Assembly (NCBI RefSeq): GCF_002909235.1
Contig: NZ_PHQQ01000018.1
Span: 56,088 to 120,087, forward strand
DNA: 64,000 nt
Origin: Arenibacter catalasegens
Lineage (GTDB): Bacteria > Bacteroidota > Bacteroidia > Flavobacteriales > Flavobacteriaceae
Direction of reading: 5' to 3'
Shown one piece after another: positions 26,881 to 35,455 of the stretch (position 1 is the stretch's first letter; every line of letters starts with the position of its first letter). A program made the position numbers and the translations under genes. The notes beneath the pieces were generated by a model. The model searched no databases. It was not told the DNA's origin and saw nothing but the letters and a program-made list of their open reading frames with translations.

Positions 26881-27525
26881 ATGACTTTGACAGGCTTAAA
26901 GGACAATATTGAAAACATCATATTTGACCTTGATGGGACCCTCTGGGATCCTATGCCAATGAGTATCAAGGCATGGCATACGGCCCTAAATGGTTTCGAT
27001 TGTATTAAAAACCCTATCTCCAAGGAAGATATACAGGGTATTTTGGGAATGCAGCACGATTTGGTAGGCAAGAAGCTGTTTCCTTATCTTACCGAAGAGC
27101 AGCAATCTGAGGTCATGAACAGTTGTTATGTACAGGAGGTAAATGATATTAAGGAATCTGGGGGTGTTTTGTACAATGGATTGGAGGCAACCTTAAAGAT
27201 TTTAGGGAACAAGTATAATCTGTTTATAGTCAGTAATTGTCAGGCTGGTTATATCGAGGCTTTTTATGAATATCATGGTTTGGGTGGCTATTTCAAAGAT
27301 TTTGAATGTTCAGGAAATACGGGAAAATCCAAGACCGAAAATGTAAAAATGGTCATTGAAAGAAACAACCTTGCCAAACCGATCTATATTGGGGATACCC
27401 TAGGGGATTATACAGCGGCCGAAGGGAACCGAATACCATTTATTTTCGCGCAATACGGGTTTGGGGCCGTCCCCAATGCACAATTTACCATCAACAAAAT
27501 AGAAGATTTAAAGGATTTGCTTTAG
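26881..27525 (+). CDS. HAD-family phosphatase
   Basis: 214 residues. Motif I is FDLDGT, with nucleophile D16 and acid/base D18. 'IVSNCQ' gives motif II, K in 'GKSKTENV' gives motif III, and 'YIGDTLGDYTAA' gives motif IV. The cap lies between motifs I and II, as in phosphoglycolate-phosphatase/beta-phosphoglucomutase relatives. It is the last gene of the operon and probably dephosphorylates a small sugar phosphate. Its last 22 codons have a decayed second copy about 814 bases downstream, so the 3' end has been involved in a rearrangement. Confidence 0.87.
   Translation: MTLTGLKDNIENIIFDLDGTLWDPMPMSIKAWHTALNGFDCIKNPISKEDIQGILGMQHDLVGKKLFPYLTEEQQSEVMNSCYVQEVNDIKESGGVLYNGLEATLKILGNKYNLFIVSNCQAGYIEAFYEYHGLGGYFKDFECSGNTGKSKTENVKMVIERNNLAKPIYIGDTLGDYTAAEGNRIPFIFAQYGFGAVPNAQFTINKIEDLKDLL
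27457..27525 (+). repeat. Repeat copy 1: last 23 codons of the HAD gene, including the stop
   Basis: This coding segment, from GGG TTT GGG to the TAG stop, recurs at 28271-28339 with the same length and codon phase. From ATCAACAAAATA onward the two copies differ at only a few bases. Confidence 0.8.
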
Positions 27526-27635
27526 TCCATACTAATTTGGATAGGCTTGTTTGGAACTGTTCGTGTTTGGGTTTAAATCCTCGCCTTTGTAGGCATGGCC
27601 ACTACAATACGAGCCCTTTTTTAATCATCCACAAC

Positions 27636-27741
27636 TCGCACAAGACAGGTTTTCATTTTTGGGATCTCAATATTTTTTTGAATAAAGTGGTTGCTTTACG
27701 GTTAGCTTTCAAAACGTCGTATAGCCACTAGTGTGATTTCT
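27636..27741. repeat. 106-base direct repeat, copy A
   Basis: Starts TCGCACAAG and ends GTGTGATTTCT, so its ends are themselves roughly inverted (TCGCAC / GTGTGA). It matches copy B at 28090-28195 without gaps, with about seven differences by eye. Confidence 0.85.
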
Positions 27742-27837
27742 TTCTATTTGGTACCGATGATGAAGTAGCCTAAAGGCACAAGGGAAAAGAGATAATCCAG
27801 TAGCCATAATGGGCACAAAATGACGATAGCAGGGGCT

Positions 27838-27859
27838 CCTTCCCTTAGATAAGGGAAGG
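27838..27859. repeat. Perfect 10-base inverted repeat
   Basis: CCTTCCCTTA (27838-27847), two bases, TAAGGGAAGG (27850-27859). It would form a tight hairpin. The sequence just after it (CTTCCGC, loop, GCGGAGGAG) can form another. It lies in the gene-free region between the two copies of the 106-base repeat. Confidence 0.75.
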
Positions 27860-27973
27860 TGGATCTTCCGCTGGCTGCGGAGGAGACGGAAGGGATTGAT
27901 AGCCCAGGTCTTTGGGAGGGGACAATAGATAAGGTATGGGTTTACGGCTCGAGATTTCAAACTCCCCTTTCTT

Positions 27974-27997
27974 TCCCCTCTTCGTTCCAAGAGGGGA
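27974..27997. repeat. 9-base inverted repeat
   Basis: TCCCCTCTT (27974-27982), six-base loop CGTTCC, AAGAGGGGA (27989-27997). A stable hairpin with no T-tract, so it is more likely part of an interspersed repeat than a terminator. Confidence 0.6.
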
Positions 27998-28089
27998 GCC
28001 ATTAGCTGTTGTGTCTAAAAGAGGTTTTCGACTGCCCAAGGTACGGGTGTAGTCACTCCGACATGAGCCTTTATTGGGCAATTGAGAAG

Positions 28090-28195
28090 TCGCACAAGCT
28101 AGGTTTTCATTTTTGGGGTCTCAATATTATTTTGAATAAAGTGGTTGCTTCACGGTTAGCTTTCAAAACGTCGTATAGCCACATGTGTGATTTCT
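28090..28195. repeat. 106-base direct repeat, copy B
   Basis: Second copy of the element at 27636-27741, 454 bases downstream and in the same orientation, with the same length and about 93 percent identity by eye. Its right end runs into a REP-like inverted pair. Confidence 0.85.
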
Positions 28196-28265
28196 CACCT
28201 TGTTCGAAATGACTGGCCTAGTCACTTCGACAGAGTCCCTTTTTGGGGACGACGAGAAGTCGCAC
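28184..28265. repeat. REP-like imperfect inverted pair
   Basis: GTGTGATTTCTC...CGAAATGACT at the left is mirrored by AGTCACTTCGA...GAGAAGTCGCAC at the right, giving an imperfect palindrome of about 80 bases. The right-hand unit resembles the segment at about 28050-28097, which also reads AGTCAC.CCGA...GAGAAGTCGCAC. The pattern is that of paired REP/BIME-type elements. Confidence 0.6.
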
Positions 28266-28270
28266 ATAAT

Positions 28271-28339
28271 GGTTTTGGGGAGGTCCCCAATATGCTAAAT
28301 ACCATCAACAAAATAAAAGATTTAAAGGATTTGCTTTAA
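28271..28339 (+). pseudogene. Decayed duplicate of the HAD gene 3' end
   Basis: Frame GFGEVPN..., then TINKIKDLKDLL and a stop, against GFGAVPN..., TINKIEDLKDLL and a stop in the intact gene. Codon phase and stop position are preserved. There is no start codon or upstream coding sequence, so it is a fragment. It suggests that the repeat block between the two copies inserted into, or was duplicated with, the end of this gene. Confidence 0.75.
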
Positions 28340-28496
28340 TCCCTAAGTAAGTCGGATTTCGCAATCCAAAATTCTAGGATAAAATCTATTTTTTTTAACT
28401 TTTGGATAGCACAATTAATATCTGCCCATGCAATTTAAATAGTTGATTCCAAAGCTTTGGATCCGTATATTTGAATTTCCCTCTAAAATTTTGACA

Positions 28497-31463
28497 ATGT
28501 TTTTTAGCAGAATAAAGGTTCTGATTTTAATTTGCACGCTGGGTGGAATTGGTATTTCCTGTGACAGATCACAACAGTTTGCCGAACCTCTGCCTAAGGT
28601 GGTCGATTTTAATTTTCATGTAAAGCCCATATTGGTTCAGAATTGTTATTTGTGCCACGGCCCCGATCCGAGCAGTAGAAAGGCGGATTTGCGATTGGAT
28701 ACTTATGAAGGCGCCACTGCCGCCCTAAAGGAAGGAGGTCATGCCATTGTGCCAGGGAAGACATCCAAAAGCAACTTGGTAATGCGGATTTATAATGAAG
28801 ACCCGGCTATGGTTATGCCACCACCGGAGACCAATTTAAAACTTACCGAGAGGGAGAAAGCCTTATTGAACAAGTGGATAGATCAGGGAGCCGAATGGAA
28901 GGATCATTGGTCATTCATTAAGCCAGTGACGAATATGGATTTGTCAGATTCCAAGTCCATCGATATTTTAATAGACAAGCGATTGGATGGAAAAGGGTTG
29001 AATAAAGTTCCTGTTGCCAATAAAAACTCACTTATAAGGAGGGTGTCTTATTTACTAACTGGCTTACCCCCCAACCCAAAAGAGGTACAGGAATATATTT
29101 CGGATACCACTAGTGTGGCCTACGAAAAATTAGTAGATAGTTATCTAAATTCCCCGGCCTATGGAGAAAGATGGGCAAGACATTGGATGGATTTGGTACG
29201 GTATGCCGAAACAAAGGGGCATGAATTTGATTATGCCATAACGGGTGCCTGGAAATATAGGGACTACCTGATCAGGGCGTTTAACGAGGATGTACCTTAT
29301 GATCAATTCGTAAAGGAACATATCGCTGGGGATTTAATTGAAACTACTAGGGAAAACAAGGATACCGGTCTTTCGGAATCTAGGCTGGGCACCGCTTTTT
29401 ATGTCATGGGAGAGGGTACCCATAGCCCTGTGGACGTGCGCCAGGACGAAGCTGATCGTATAGATAACATGATCGATGTTACTACCAAGACCTTTCAGGG
29501 GTTGACGGTTTCTTGTGCAAAATGTCACGATCATAAATTTGACCCCATAACTGCGGCAGATTACTATGCCCTATATGGGGTAATGGAGAGTACAAGGTTT
29601 TCTCCTGTTCCCGCAGATGTAAGTAAGGATAAAAGATTAGCGGCCAAGGAAATAGAGAACCTAAATTCCTATATGCGGAAGTTGGTGGCCAGTAAATGGG
29701 ATACAGCTAAAAACAGTTATGCAGATACTGCCCAGAACACAGCAGTAACTTCAAAGGAAAAGGCCTATTCTGTAATCGGCGATTTTAGAGGCCGTGATTT
29801 TGATGGATGGACAAGTGATGGCTTTGCTTTCGGGCAGAAATCCACTCTAGGGAATCCCTTAGTAGATACAGCTACTGGGAAATTAATTGGATTGGATGAA
29901 GGGAAAGCCTCGAGCAGGACACTTGGATTGGGTATTTTTGGGGCTTTACGATCACGGAATATCATCTTGGATAAAGATTTTATTGGAGTAAGGGCACTGG
30001 GACAAAACAGTAGCATTAGAATAATAATAGACAATTTTCAATTGATCCAAAATCCTATCTATGGAGGAATTGATCAAAAGGTAAATTCTGAAAGTTGGAA
30101 TAATTTTGTTTTTAACGTAGCGGCTTGGAAGGGTAGAAAGGCATACATTGAAATATTACCGGGCGCTTATGAACGCCATAAGTATAATCTACCTGAGGAT
30201 GCCTTTATAGAGGCGCAATATGCAGTAACTTATGATGGGGAATGGCCCTTGGATTTGGACAAGGTTATGGCTACACAACTACAGGACAATTGGGCGGCCT
30301 TAGATATATCCCCCGTCACGGTTAAAAGGCTTAATGAGGATTTAAAGAAAGGTAAATTGCCTTCACAATTTCCTGAATTGAAAGCGGTTGTGGACAGTAG
30401 CCAACAACTGGCCAAAACTTTAAAAACTAATTCCTTTTTTAGTGGGATATACGATGGTTACGGAATTGATAGCCCAGTTTTCAATAGAGGCAATTATAAA
30501 GAGCCCTCGGAAGAACATATTCCTAGGAGGTTTTTATCGGTATTGTCATTGGGAGATTCCATATTCAAGTCAGAAGGAAGTGGACGCATGGAATTAGCAG
30601 AGGTTATGTTGAACCAGGATAATCCCTTGACTTCTCGTGTAATGGTGAACAGAATTTGGCATCATTTGTTTGGCAGGGGAATTGTGGAGACCGTTGATAA
30701 TTTTGGTCTGCAAGGGAAGCTACCTTCCCACCCCGAATTGTTGGACTATTTGGCCGTTAAGTTTCAGAAAGAAGGATGGTCCGTTAAAAAATTGATAAGG
30801 GAAATTGTAACTTCTGAGGTGTTTAAAAGAAGTACATTAAGGGGAGATGATTTAGCAAAAGCTGATCCCAATAATATTTATTTGGCTTCTTTTCCCGTAA
30901 GACGGTTGGAGGCAGAAGCCATACGCGATGGCTTGTTGGCTGTTTCCGAGAGTTTGGATACCACTATCTATGGGCCACCAATTGCAACCTATTTAACTGA
31001 GTTTATGCAAGGACGTGGTCGGCCAGGGAAATCGGGACCAATAGATGGGGAAGGAAGAAGAAGTATTTATTTGGAAGTAAGGAGAAATTTCTTGGAGCCT
31101 ATGATGACGACCTTTGATCGTCCTATGCCCTTTAGTACTTTTGGCAGTAGGAACGTTACCAATGTGCCATCACAATCCTTAATTTTAATGAACGATCCAA
31201 TGGTTGCACAACAGGCCGAAATTATGGCTGGGAAATTGATGGAGAAGGGATTGGCCGGTTTCGATGAAAAAGTGCAATGGATATATATGAAAGCTTTTTC
31301 TCGCTTGGCAACTTTGGAAGAACTAAAAAAAGCTGCTGATTTTTTCGAGATGCTAAGAACTATGGAAGAGAAAGACGATGCCGAACCGAACCAAGAATTG
31401 AAACTTTGGAAAGAGTATTGTCATAGTATTTTTAATTTAAAAGAATTTATATACCTTATATAA
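28497..31463 (+). CDS. PSD1 / planctomycete-cytochrome-c lipoprotein (DUF1549-DUF1553)
   Basis: 988 residues from the ATG at 28497. That start gives a lipoprotein signal ending 'GGIGISC', while a TTG 54 bases upstream would only add residues before it. A haem-binding CYLCH lies at about residue 45 in a planctomycete-type cytochrome domain. The DUF1549 region follows, including 'YGERWARHWMDLVRYAET' and a second CxxCH in 'SCAKCHDHKFDP'. A DUF1553 C-terminal region contains 'NPLTSRVMVNRIWHHLFGRGIVET'. Such proteins are numerous in Planctomycetes next to DUF1501 genes. The biochemical role is not established; electron transfer coupled to periplasmic sugar chemistry is a common guess. Confidence 0.88.
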   Translation: MFFSRIKVLILICTLGGIGISCDRSQQFAEPLPKVVDFNFHVKPILVQNCYLCHGPDPSSRKADLRLDTYEGATAALKEGGHAIVPGKTSKSNLVMRIYNEDPAMVMPPPETNLKLTEREKALLNKWIDQGAEWKDHWSFIKPVTNMDLSDSKSIDILIDKRLDGKGLNKVPVANKNSLIRRVSYLLTGLPPNPKEVQEYISDTTSVAYEKLVDSYLNSPAYGERWARHWMDLVRYAETKGHEFDYAITGAWKYRDYLIRAFNEDVPYDQFVKEHIAGDLIETTRENKDTGLSESRLGTAFYVMGEGTHSPVDVRQDEADRIDNMIDVTTKTFQGLTVSCAKCHDHKFDPITAADYYALYGVMESTRFSPVPADVSKDKRLAAKEIENLNSYMRKLVASKWDTAKNSYADTAQNTAVTSKEKAYSVIGDFRGRDFDGWTSDGFAFGQKSTLGNPLVDTATGKLIGLDEGKASSRTLGLGIFGALRSRNIILDKDFIGVRALGQNSSIRIIIDNFQLIQNPIYGGIDQKVNSESWNNFVFNVAAWKGRKAYIEILPGAYERHKYNLPEDAFIEAQYAVTYDGEWPLDLDKVMATQLQDNWAALDISPVTVKRLNEDLKKGKLPSQFPELKAVVDSSQQLAKTLKTNSFFSGIYDGYGIDSPVFNRGNYKEPSEEHIPRRFLSVLSLGDSIFKSEGSGRMELAEVMLNQDNPLTSRVMVNRIWHHLFGRGIVETVDNFGLQGKLPSHPELLDYLAVKFQKEGWSVKKLIREIVTSEVFKRSTLRGDDLAKADPNNIYLASFPVRRLEAEAIRDGLLAVSESLDTTIYGPPIATYLTEFMQGRGRPGKSGPIDGEGRRSIYLEVRRNFLEPMMTTFDRPMPFSTFGSRNVTNVPSQSLILMNDPMVAQQAEIMAGKLMEKGLAGFDEKVQWIYMKAFSRLATLEELKKAADFFEMLRTMEEKDDAEPNQELKLWKEYCHSIFNLKEFIYLI

Positions 31464-32908
31464 TGGGCCATCATCACAATACTAAACCAAAAGTAATTTC
31501 TCGCCGGGAAATGTTGGGACTATCAGCTGGGGGCTTTGGTTCATTGGCACTTATGAGTCTGTTTGGCACTATGCCTTTGGGCTGTAAGAGGCCCGGGACT
31601 CTTGAAACGGCTTCCAATCTTTATTTGGGACCGCATTATTTGCCCAAGGCGAAGAATGTAATTTTCCTCTATATGGACGGAGGTGTTTCACAAGTGGACT
31701 CCTTTGATCCCAAACCTCGTTTGGCCAAAGAGAACGGTGAAGATCCCAGAAAGAAATTTAAGGTAGATGCCACCCAGTTCGACAATGTGGGAAAGATATT
31801 GAAAAGTCCTTGGGATTTTAAGCAATACGGAGAATGTGGAATGCCGGTGAGCGATCTGTTTCCTCATATTGCTACTTGCGTAGATGATATTGCTTTAATT
31901 CGATCCATGGTTTCCAACTTTCCAGAACACACCAATGCTAATTATTTCTTGCACACGGGCAGTGGTTTGCAGGGACGCCCAAGTATGGGTGCTTGGATGA
32001 ACTATGGTTTGGGGAGCGAAAACAAAAATATACCTGGTTATGTTGTCCTTGACGGTGGGTTAATTCCCCCAGGAGGATTAGATAATTTCAAGAATGGCTT
32101 TTTACCTGCTTCTTATCAGGCATCGATTTTTAAGGCCGGTCCAGAACCTGTGGCCAACATTAATCCCAGGGAAGGAATTAAAAATCTTCAGGAGGAGAAA
32201 TTGCAGTTCATAAAACAATTAGACCATAGTCTTATGGGGAAAATTGGGGAGGCCGATGCGGTGGAATCTGCCATTTCCAATTATGAACTTGCCTATAAAA
32301 TGCAATCCTCTATTCCTGAACTTACGGAGTTTAAGGAGGAAACTGAGGCCACTAAAAAATTGTATGGTTTGGATTCTGACGACCCTCACCTTCGAGGCTA
32401 TGCCGCCCAATGTATATTGGCCCGTAGATTGGTAGAACGTGGTGTCCGATTTGTAGAACTTACATGTCCCAGTGTGGGAACCGATAGATGGGACCAGCAT
32501 AGCAATTTAAAAAGTGGCCATGAAAAAAATGCCCATGCCGTGGATCAACCTATAGCTGGACTCCTTAAGGACCTTAAATCACGAGGTTTATTGGAGGAGA
32601 CATTGGTGGTCTGGACCGGAGAGTTTGGCCGTACCCCTTTTGCACAGGGATCGGATGGGCGAGACCATAATCCGTCGGCTTTTAGTATGTGGATGGCAGG
32701 AGCAGGAGTAAAAGGAGGAACTATTTTTGGCAAGACCGATGAATATGGCTATCGGGTAATAGAAAACGAAGTTACGGTACATGACTTACATGCAACCATT
32801 ATGCATTTGCTGGGAATAGATCATAAACAATTGACCTTCCGTTTTGGTGGCCGTGATATGAGGTTGACAGATGTTCACGGTAACGTAGTAAAAGATATTT
32901 TAACCTAA
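31463..32908 (+). CDS. DUF1501 protein with Tat signal
   Basis: 481 residues. The start codon shares one base with the stop of the PSD1 gene, so the two are translationally coupled. A twin-arginine signal 'SRREMLGLSAGGFGSLALM' lies at about residues 14-32. The body belongs to DUF1501, which has an alkaline-phosphatase/sulfatase-like fold, with 'NVIFLYMDGGVSQVDSFDPK' near the start and 'VVWTGEFGRTPFAQGSDGRDHNP' near the end. Tat export implies folding in the cytoplasm, often with a cofactor or metal. The family is the usual partner of PSD1 proteins. Confidence 0.9.
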   Translation: MGHHHNTKPKVISRREMLGLSAGGFGSLALMSLFGTMPLGCKRPGTLETASNLYLGPHYLPKAKNVIFLYMDGGVSQVDSFDPKPRLAKENGEDPRKKFKVDATQFDNVGKILKSPWDFKQYGECGMPVSDLFPHIATCVDDIALIRSMVSNFPEHTNANYFLHTGSGLQGRPSMGAWMNYGLGSENKNIPGYVVLDGGLIPPGGLDNFKNGFLPASYQASIFKAGPEPVANINPREGIKNLQEEKLQFIKQLDHSLMGKIGEADAVESAISNYELAYKMQSSIPELTEFKEETEATKKLYGLDSDDPHLRGYAAQCILARRLVERGVRFVELTCPSVGTDRWDQHSNLKSGHEKNAHAVDQPIAGLLKDLKSRGLLEETLVVWTGEFGRTPFAQGSDGRDHNPSAFSMWMAGAGVKGGTIFGKTDEYGYRVIENEVTVHDLHATIMHLLGIDHKQLTFRFGGRDMRLTDVHGNVVKDILT

Positions 32909-32935
32909 GTAAAATTTTAATTGGAATACTCGCAT

Positions 32936-33880
32936 ATGAATATAATTAGCAAAGGACTATTGTTTATAATGATGTCGCCCCTTTTTTTGGTGGGTCAATC
33001 TACTAGCTTAACTGCCAGACATCAGCCGACAAATAAAAATGAAATTAAGCATTCTTTTTTTGTTGCAGGACCTGATTTTACTGGAATAATAGGAGAGAAC
33101 GGTGATGAGCTTTGGGATTCTGGAAAAAAGGGTGCCAGGGATGGTTATGTTTTAAAGAACGGTAATATTCTTATTTGTTGGGGAGATGAAGTGCGGGAGT
33201 ACAACAAGAAAAAAAAGGTAATTTTCACTTATTCGAGGGCGGAGAAATCTATGGAATTGGGTACCGCAGTGCGTTTATCCAACGGCAATACCATGATTAC
33301 CGAATCCGGATCACATCCCAGAATAGTTGAGGTTAATAAAAAGGGAAAAGTGGTAAGCAGTACGCCTCTTAAACCAGATACGGATAATGTACATATGCAG
33401 ACGAGAATGGCCAGAAAATTGTCCAACGGCAATTATTTGGTACCCCATTTATTGGCATTTGCGGTTAAGGAGTACCAGTCGGATGGGAAAGTGGTAAAAG
33501 TTTTTAATACGGATTTAGCCGATTTGGGAGGAAGGGAAGCAGAAAATTGGCCCTTTACCGCTATTCGTCTGGAAAATGGAAATACAGTGGTTACCTTAAC
33601 CCATGGGAACAAGGTGGTGGAATTTGATCCTCAAGGTATGGTGGTATGGAAAGTATCCAACTCTGATGTTGAGGAGACACCATTCGTTGACCCTTGTGGG
33701 GCACAAAGATTACCCAATGGCAATACGGTAATTGCTAGCTACGGGGCCCAAAAGGGAATTAAATTGTTTGAATTGACCCCTGATAAATCCATAGTTTGGA
33801 ATTATGAAGGGCATAGGGTACATCACTTTCAAATATTGACCACTAACGGAAAACTTTTGAAGGGCACACCACTTAAATAG
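32936..33880 (+). CDS. Exported PQQ-like beta-propeller protein
   Basis: 314 residues from the ATG at 32936, which begins a signal peptide ending 'PLFLVGQ'. A TTG five codons upstream is less likely. The body repeats a blade motif of the form 'LxNGNxxI', visible as 'LKNGNILICW', 'LSNGNTMIT', 'LSNGNYLVPH', 'LENGNTVVT' and 'LPNGNTVIAS'. This gives a propeller like those of PQQ-dependent or arylsulfotransferase-type proteins. No catalytic His or Cys set is obvious, so a binding or structural role is possible. It lies between the DUF1501 gene and a cytochrome gene. Confidence 0.8.
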   Translation: MNIISKGLLFIMMSPLFLVGQSTSLTARHQPTNKNEIKHSFFVAGPDFTGIIGENGDELWDSGKKGARDGYVLKNGNILICWGDEVREYNKKKKVIFTYSRAEKSMELGTAVRLSNGNTMITESGSHPRIVEVNKKGKVVSSTPLKPDTDNVHMQTRMARKLSNGNYLVPHLLAFAVKEYQSDGKVVKVFNTDLADLGGREAENWPFTAIRLENGNTVVTLTHGNKVVEFDPQGMVVWKVSNSDVEETPFVDPCGAQRLPNGNTVIASYGAQKGIKLFELTPDKSIVWNYEGHRVHHFQILTTNGKLLKGTPLK

Positions 33881-33885
33881 TATAA

Positions 33886-35292
33886 ATGGGTTTTAGTTTA
33901 TTGATGAATGGGGGTATTTTAGATAACCCGCCAGATGTTGTTTTGTTTTTTGGTCGGTTTCATCCAGTAGTGGTACATCTTCCCATAGGTTTCCTAATTA
34001 TGGCCATTTTGGCTCAGGTGGCCATCCGTTGGCCAAAATTCAAGCCTTTGGAGAATTATCTCCCTTTAATGTGGCTTATGGGGGCATTAAGTGCACTTTT
34101 GGCCGTAATATTTGGTTATTTCTTGTCCCTTAGTAGTGGTTACGATGAGGATACCTTGTTCTGGCATCAGTGGGGTGGAATTGCCGCAATGTTGTTGTCT
34201 TTTGTTTGTTATTTTATCAATAAAAAATCACCTAACTCACTTCGTCTTCCAAAATGGATATTGGCTTTTATAGTGGGTCTTTTAGTTATGTTTACAGGGC
34301 ACATGGGGGGTAACCTTACCCATGGTTCTACGTATCTACTGGAATATGCACCAAATCCTGTGAGAAATATAGCAGGACTGCCTTCCAAAGTGGCGCCACG
34401 CGAGAAAGTCACTGTACTGGATTCTGCAGATGTGTTTCTAGATTTAGTGCAACCAATGATGCAGTCTAAATGTGTTAGTTGTCATAACGAAGGAAAAAAG
34501 AAAGGGGATCTTTTACTTACTTCCTATGGGAATATGTTGCTTGGAGGTGAAAGCGAAAATACCATTGTGCCTGGCGATGCTCTAAAGAGCGAATTGGTGC
34601 GAAGAATTACGCTACCCACGGAGCACGATGATTTTATGCCTTCTGAAGGAAAGTTGCCGCTGACAGATCAAGAAGTATTATTGATCAAATGGTGGATCAA
34701 AATTGGAGCTCCACAAAATGGGTTTGTTACTGAATTGGATACGGAAAAAGTAGTTGGTCCTATAGTCAGCAATTATTTGGGATTGGATAAGAACAATCTT
34801 TTTAATAAAAAGGTTCCTCCTCCCAATAGGGCCATAGTTGATTCCCTGATTTTGCATGGCTTCGTAATCAATCCTTTAATGAAGGACAATTATTTTCTGG
34901 AGGCCAATTTTAGTTTGAGTGAATACGACCTTGAAGCTTCAGATATGGACGCCTTACTAGAATTAAAGGAACAATTGGTTTGGCTTAACCTTGGTAATTC
35001 GCAAGTGAAAGACGCGTATCTAGAAAAAATTGGATTATTGCAAAATTTGGTGAAGTTAGACCTCAAGGGAAATGAAATTACCGATGCCGGGATAAAGCAC
35101 TTATCGAAATTGGAGAATTTGGAATCGCTTAACCTTTATGGGACAAAAGTTTCCAAAGGTGTCTTGGATCTAGTGCCCAAATTAACCAGGTTAAAGAAAA
35201 TCTATCTTTGGCAATCCGAAGTATCCAAAGAAACCAAAGTACAATTGGAAAAAGAAAACCCGGGTCTTACCGTAATTTTTGAACGGGAATAG
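33886..35292 (+). CDS. Membrane cytochrome c protein: DUF2231 + PSCyt1 + leucine-rich repeats
   Basis: 468 residues with three parts. The first 170 or so hold membrane helices of the DUF2231 type, starting 'FFGRFHPVVVHLPIGFLIMAI'. Residues about 185-285 form a planctomycete-type cytochrome domain with CVSCH and 'HDDFMPSEGKLPL'. Residues about 320-465 are leucine-rich repeats ('LVKLDLKGNEITDAGIKHLSKL', 'LESLNLYGTKVS'). The start is five bases after the propeller gene. A membrane-anchored haem domain makes it a natural electron acceptor or donor for the PSD1 protein of the same operon. Confidence 0.85.
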   Translation: MGFSLLMNGGILDNPPDVVLFFGRFHPVVVHLPIGFLIMAILAQVAIRWPKFKPLENYLPLMWLMGALSALLAVIFGYFLSLSSGYDEDTLFWHQWGGIAAMLLSFVCYFINKKSPNSLRLPKWILAFIVGLLVMFTGHMGGNLTHGSTYLLEYAPNPVRNIAGLPSKVAPREKVTVLDSADVFLDLVQPMMQSKCVSCHNEGKKKGDLLLTSYGNMLLGGESENTIVPGDALKSELVRRITLPTEHDDFMPSEGKLPLTDQEVLLIKWWIKIGAPQNGFVTELDTEKVVGPIVSNYLGLDKNNLFNKKVPPPNRAIVDSLILHGFVINPLMKDNYFLEANFSLSEYDLEASDMDALLELKEQLVWLNLGNSQVKDAYLEKIGLLQNLVKLDLKGNEITDAGIKHLSKLENLESLNLYGTKVSKGVLDLVPKLTRLKKIYLWQSEVSKETKVQLEKENPGLTVIFERE

Positions 35293-35455
35293 TTTTAACA
35301 CTTTTGTCAAGTAATCGCTGGACAGATATAATCATAGAGTGAGTCGATCACTTATAAAACATCCGTACTGTTAATTGTAGACTTCCTATTTTTTTTAAGT
35401 ATTGATATCCTTTTTCGACTAAAAATCATGATCACGTCAATAAAATAATTGGAAA

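Larger units (their letters stand above)
27526..28496. other. Gene-free repeat-rich region
   Basis: About 970 bases without a credible gene. In order they hold a 106-base repeat (27636-27741), a cluster of hairpins (27838-27997), a second copy of the 106-base repeat (28090-28195), a REP-like inverted pair (28184-28265), the decayed HAD tail (28271-28339) and an AT-rich leader to the next gene. Short open frames within the two 106-base copies translate alike only because the repeat does. Confidence 0.75.

Noticed and set aside
27537..28212. Two small plus-strand open frames (27537-27731 and 28009-28212) with similar translated tails
   Set aside because: The similarity comes from the 106-base DNA repeat they cover. 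Starts, upstream parts and lengths differ, and there is no sign of ribosome binding or conserved protein features.
27526..28496. CRISPR array or insertion sequence
   Set aside because: There are only two copies of the 106-base repeat, with unequal and structured intervening DNA. There are no short regular repeats, no cas genes and no transposase frame.
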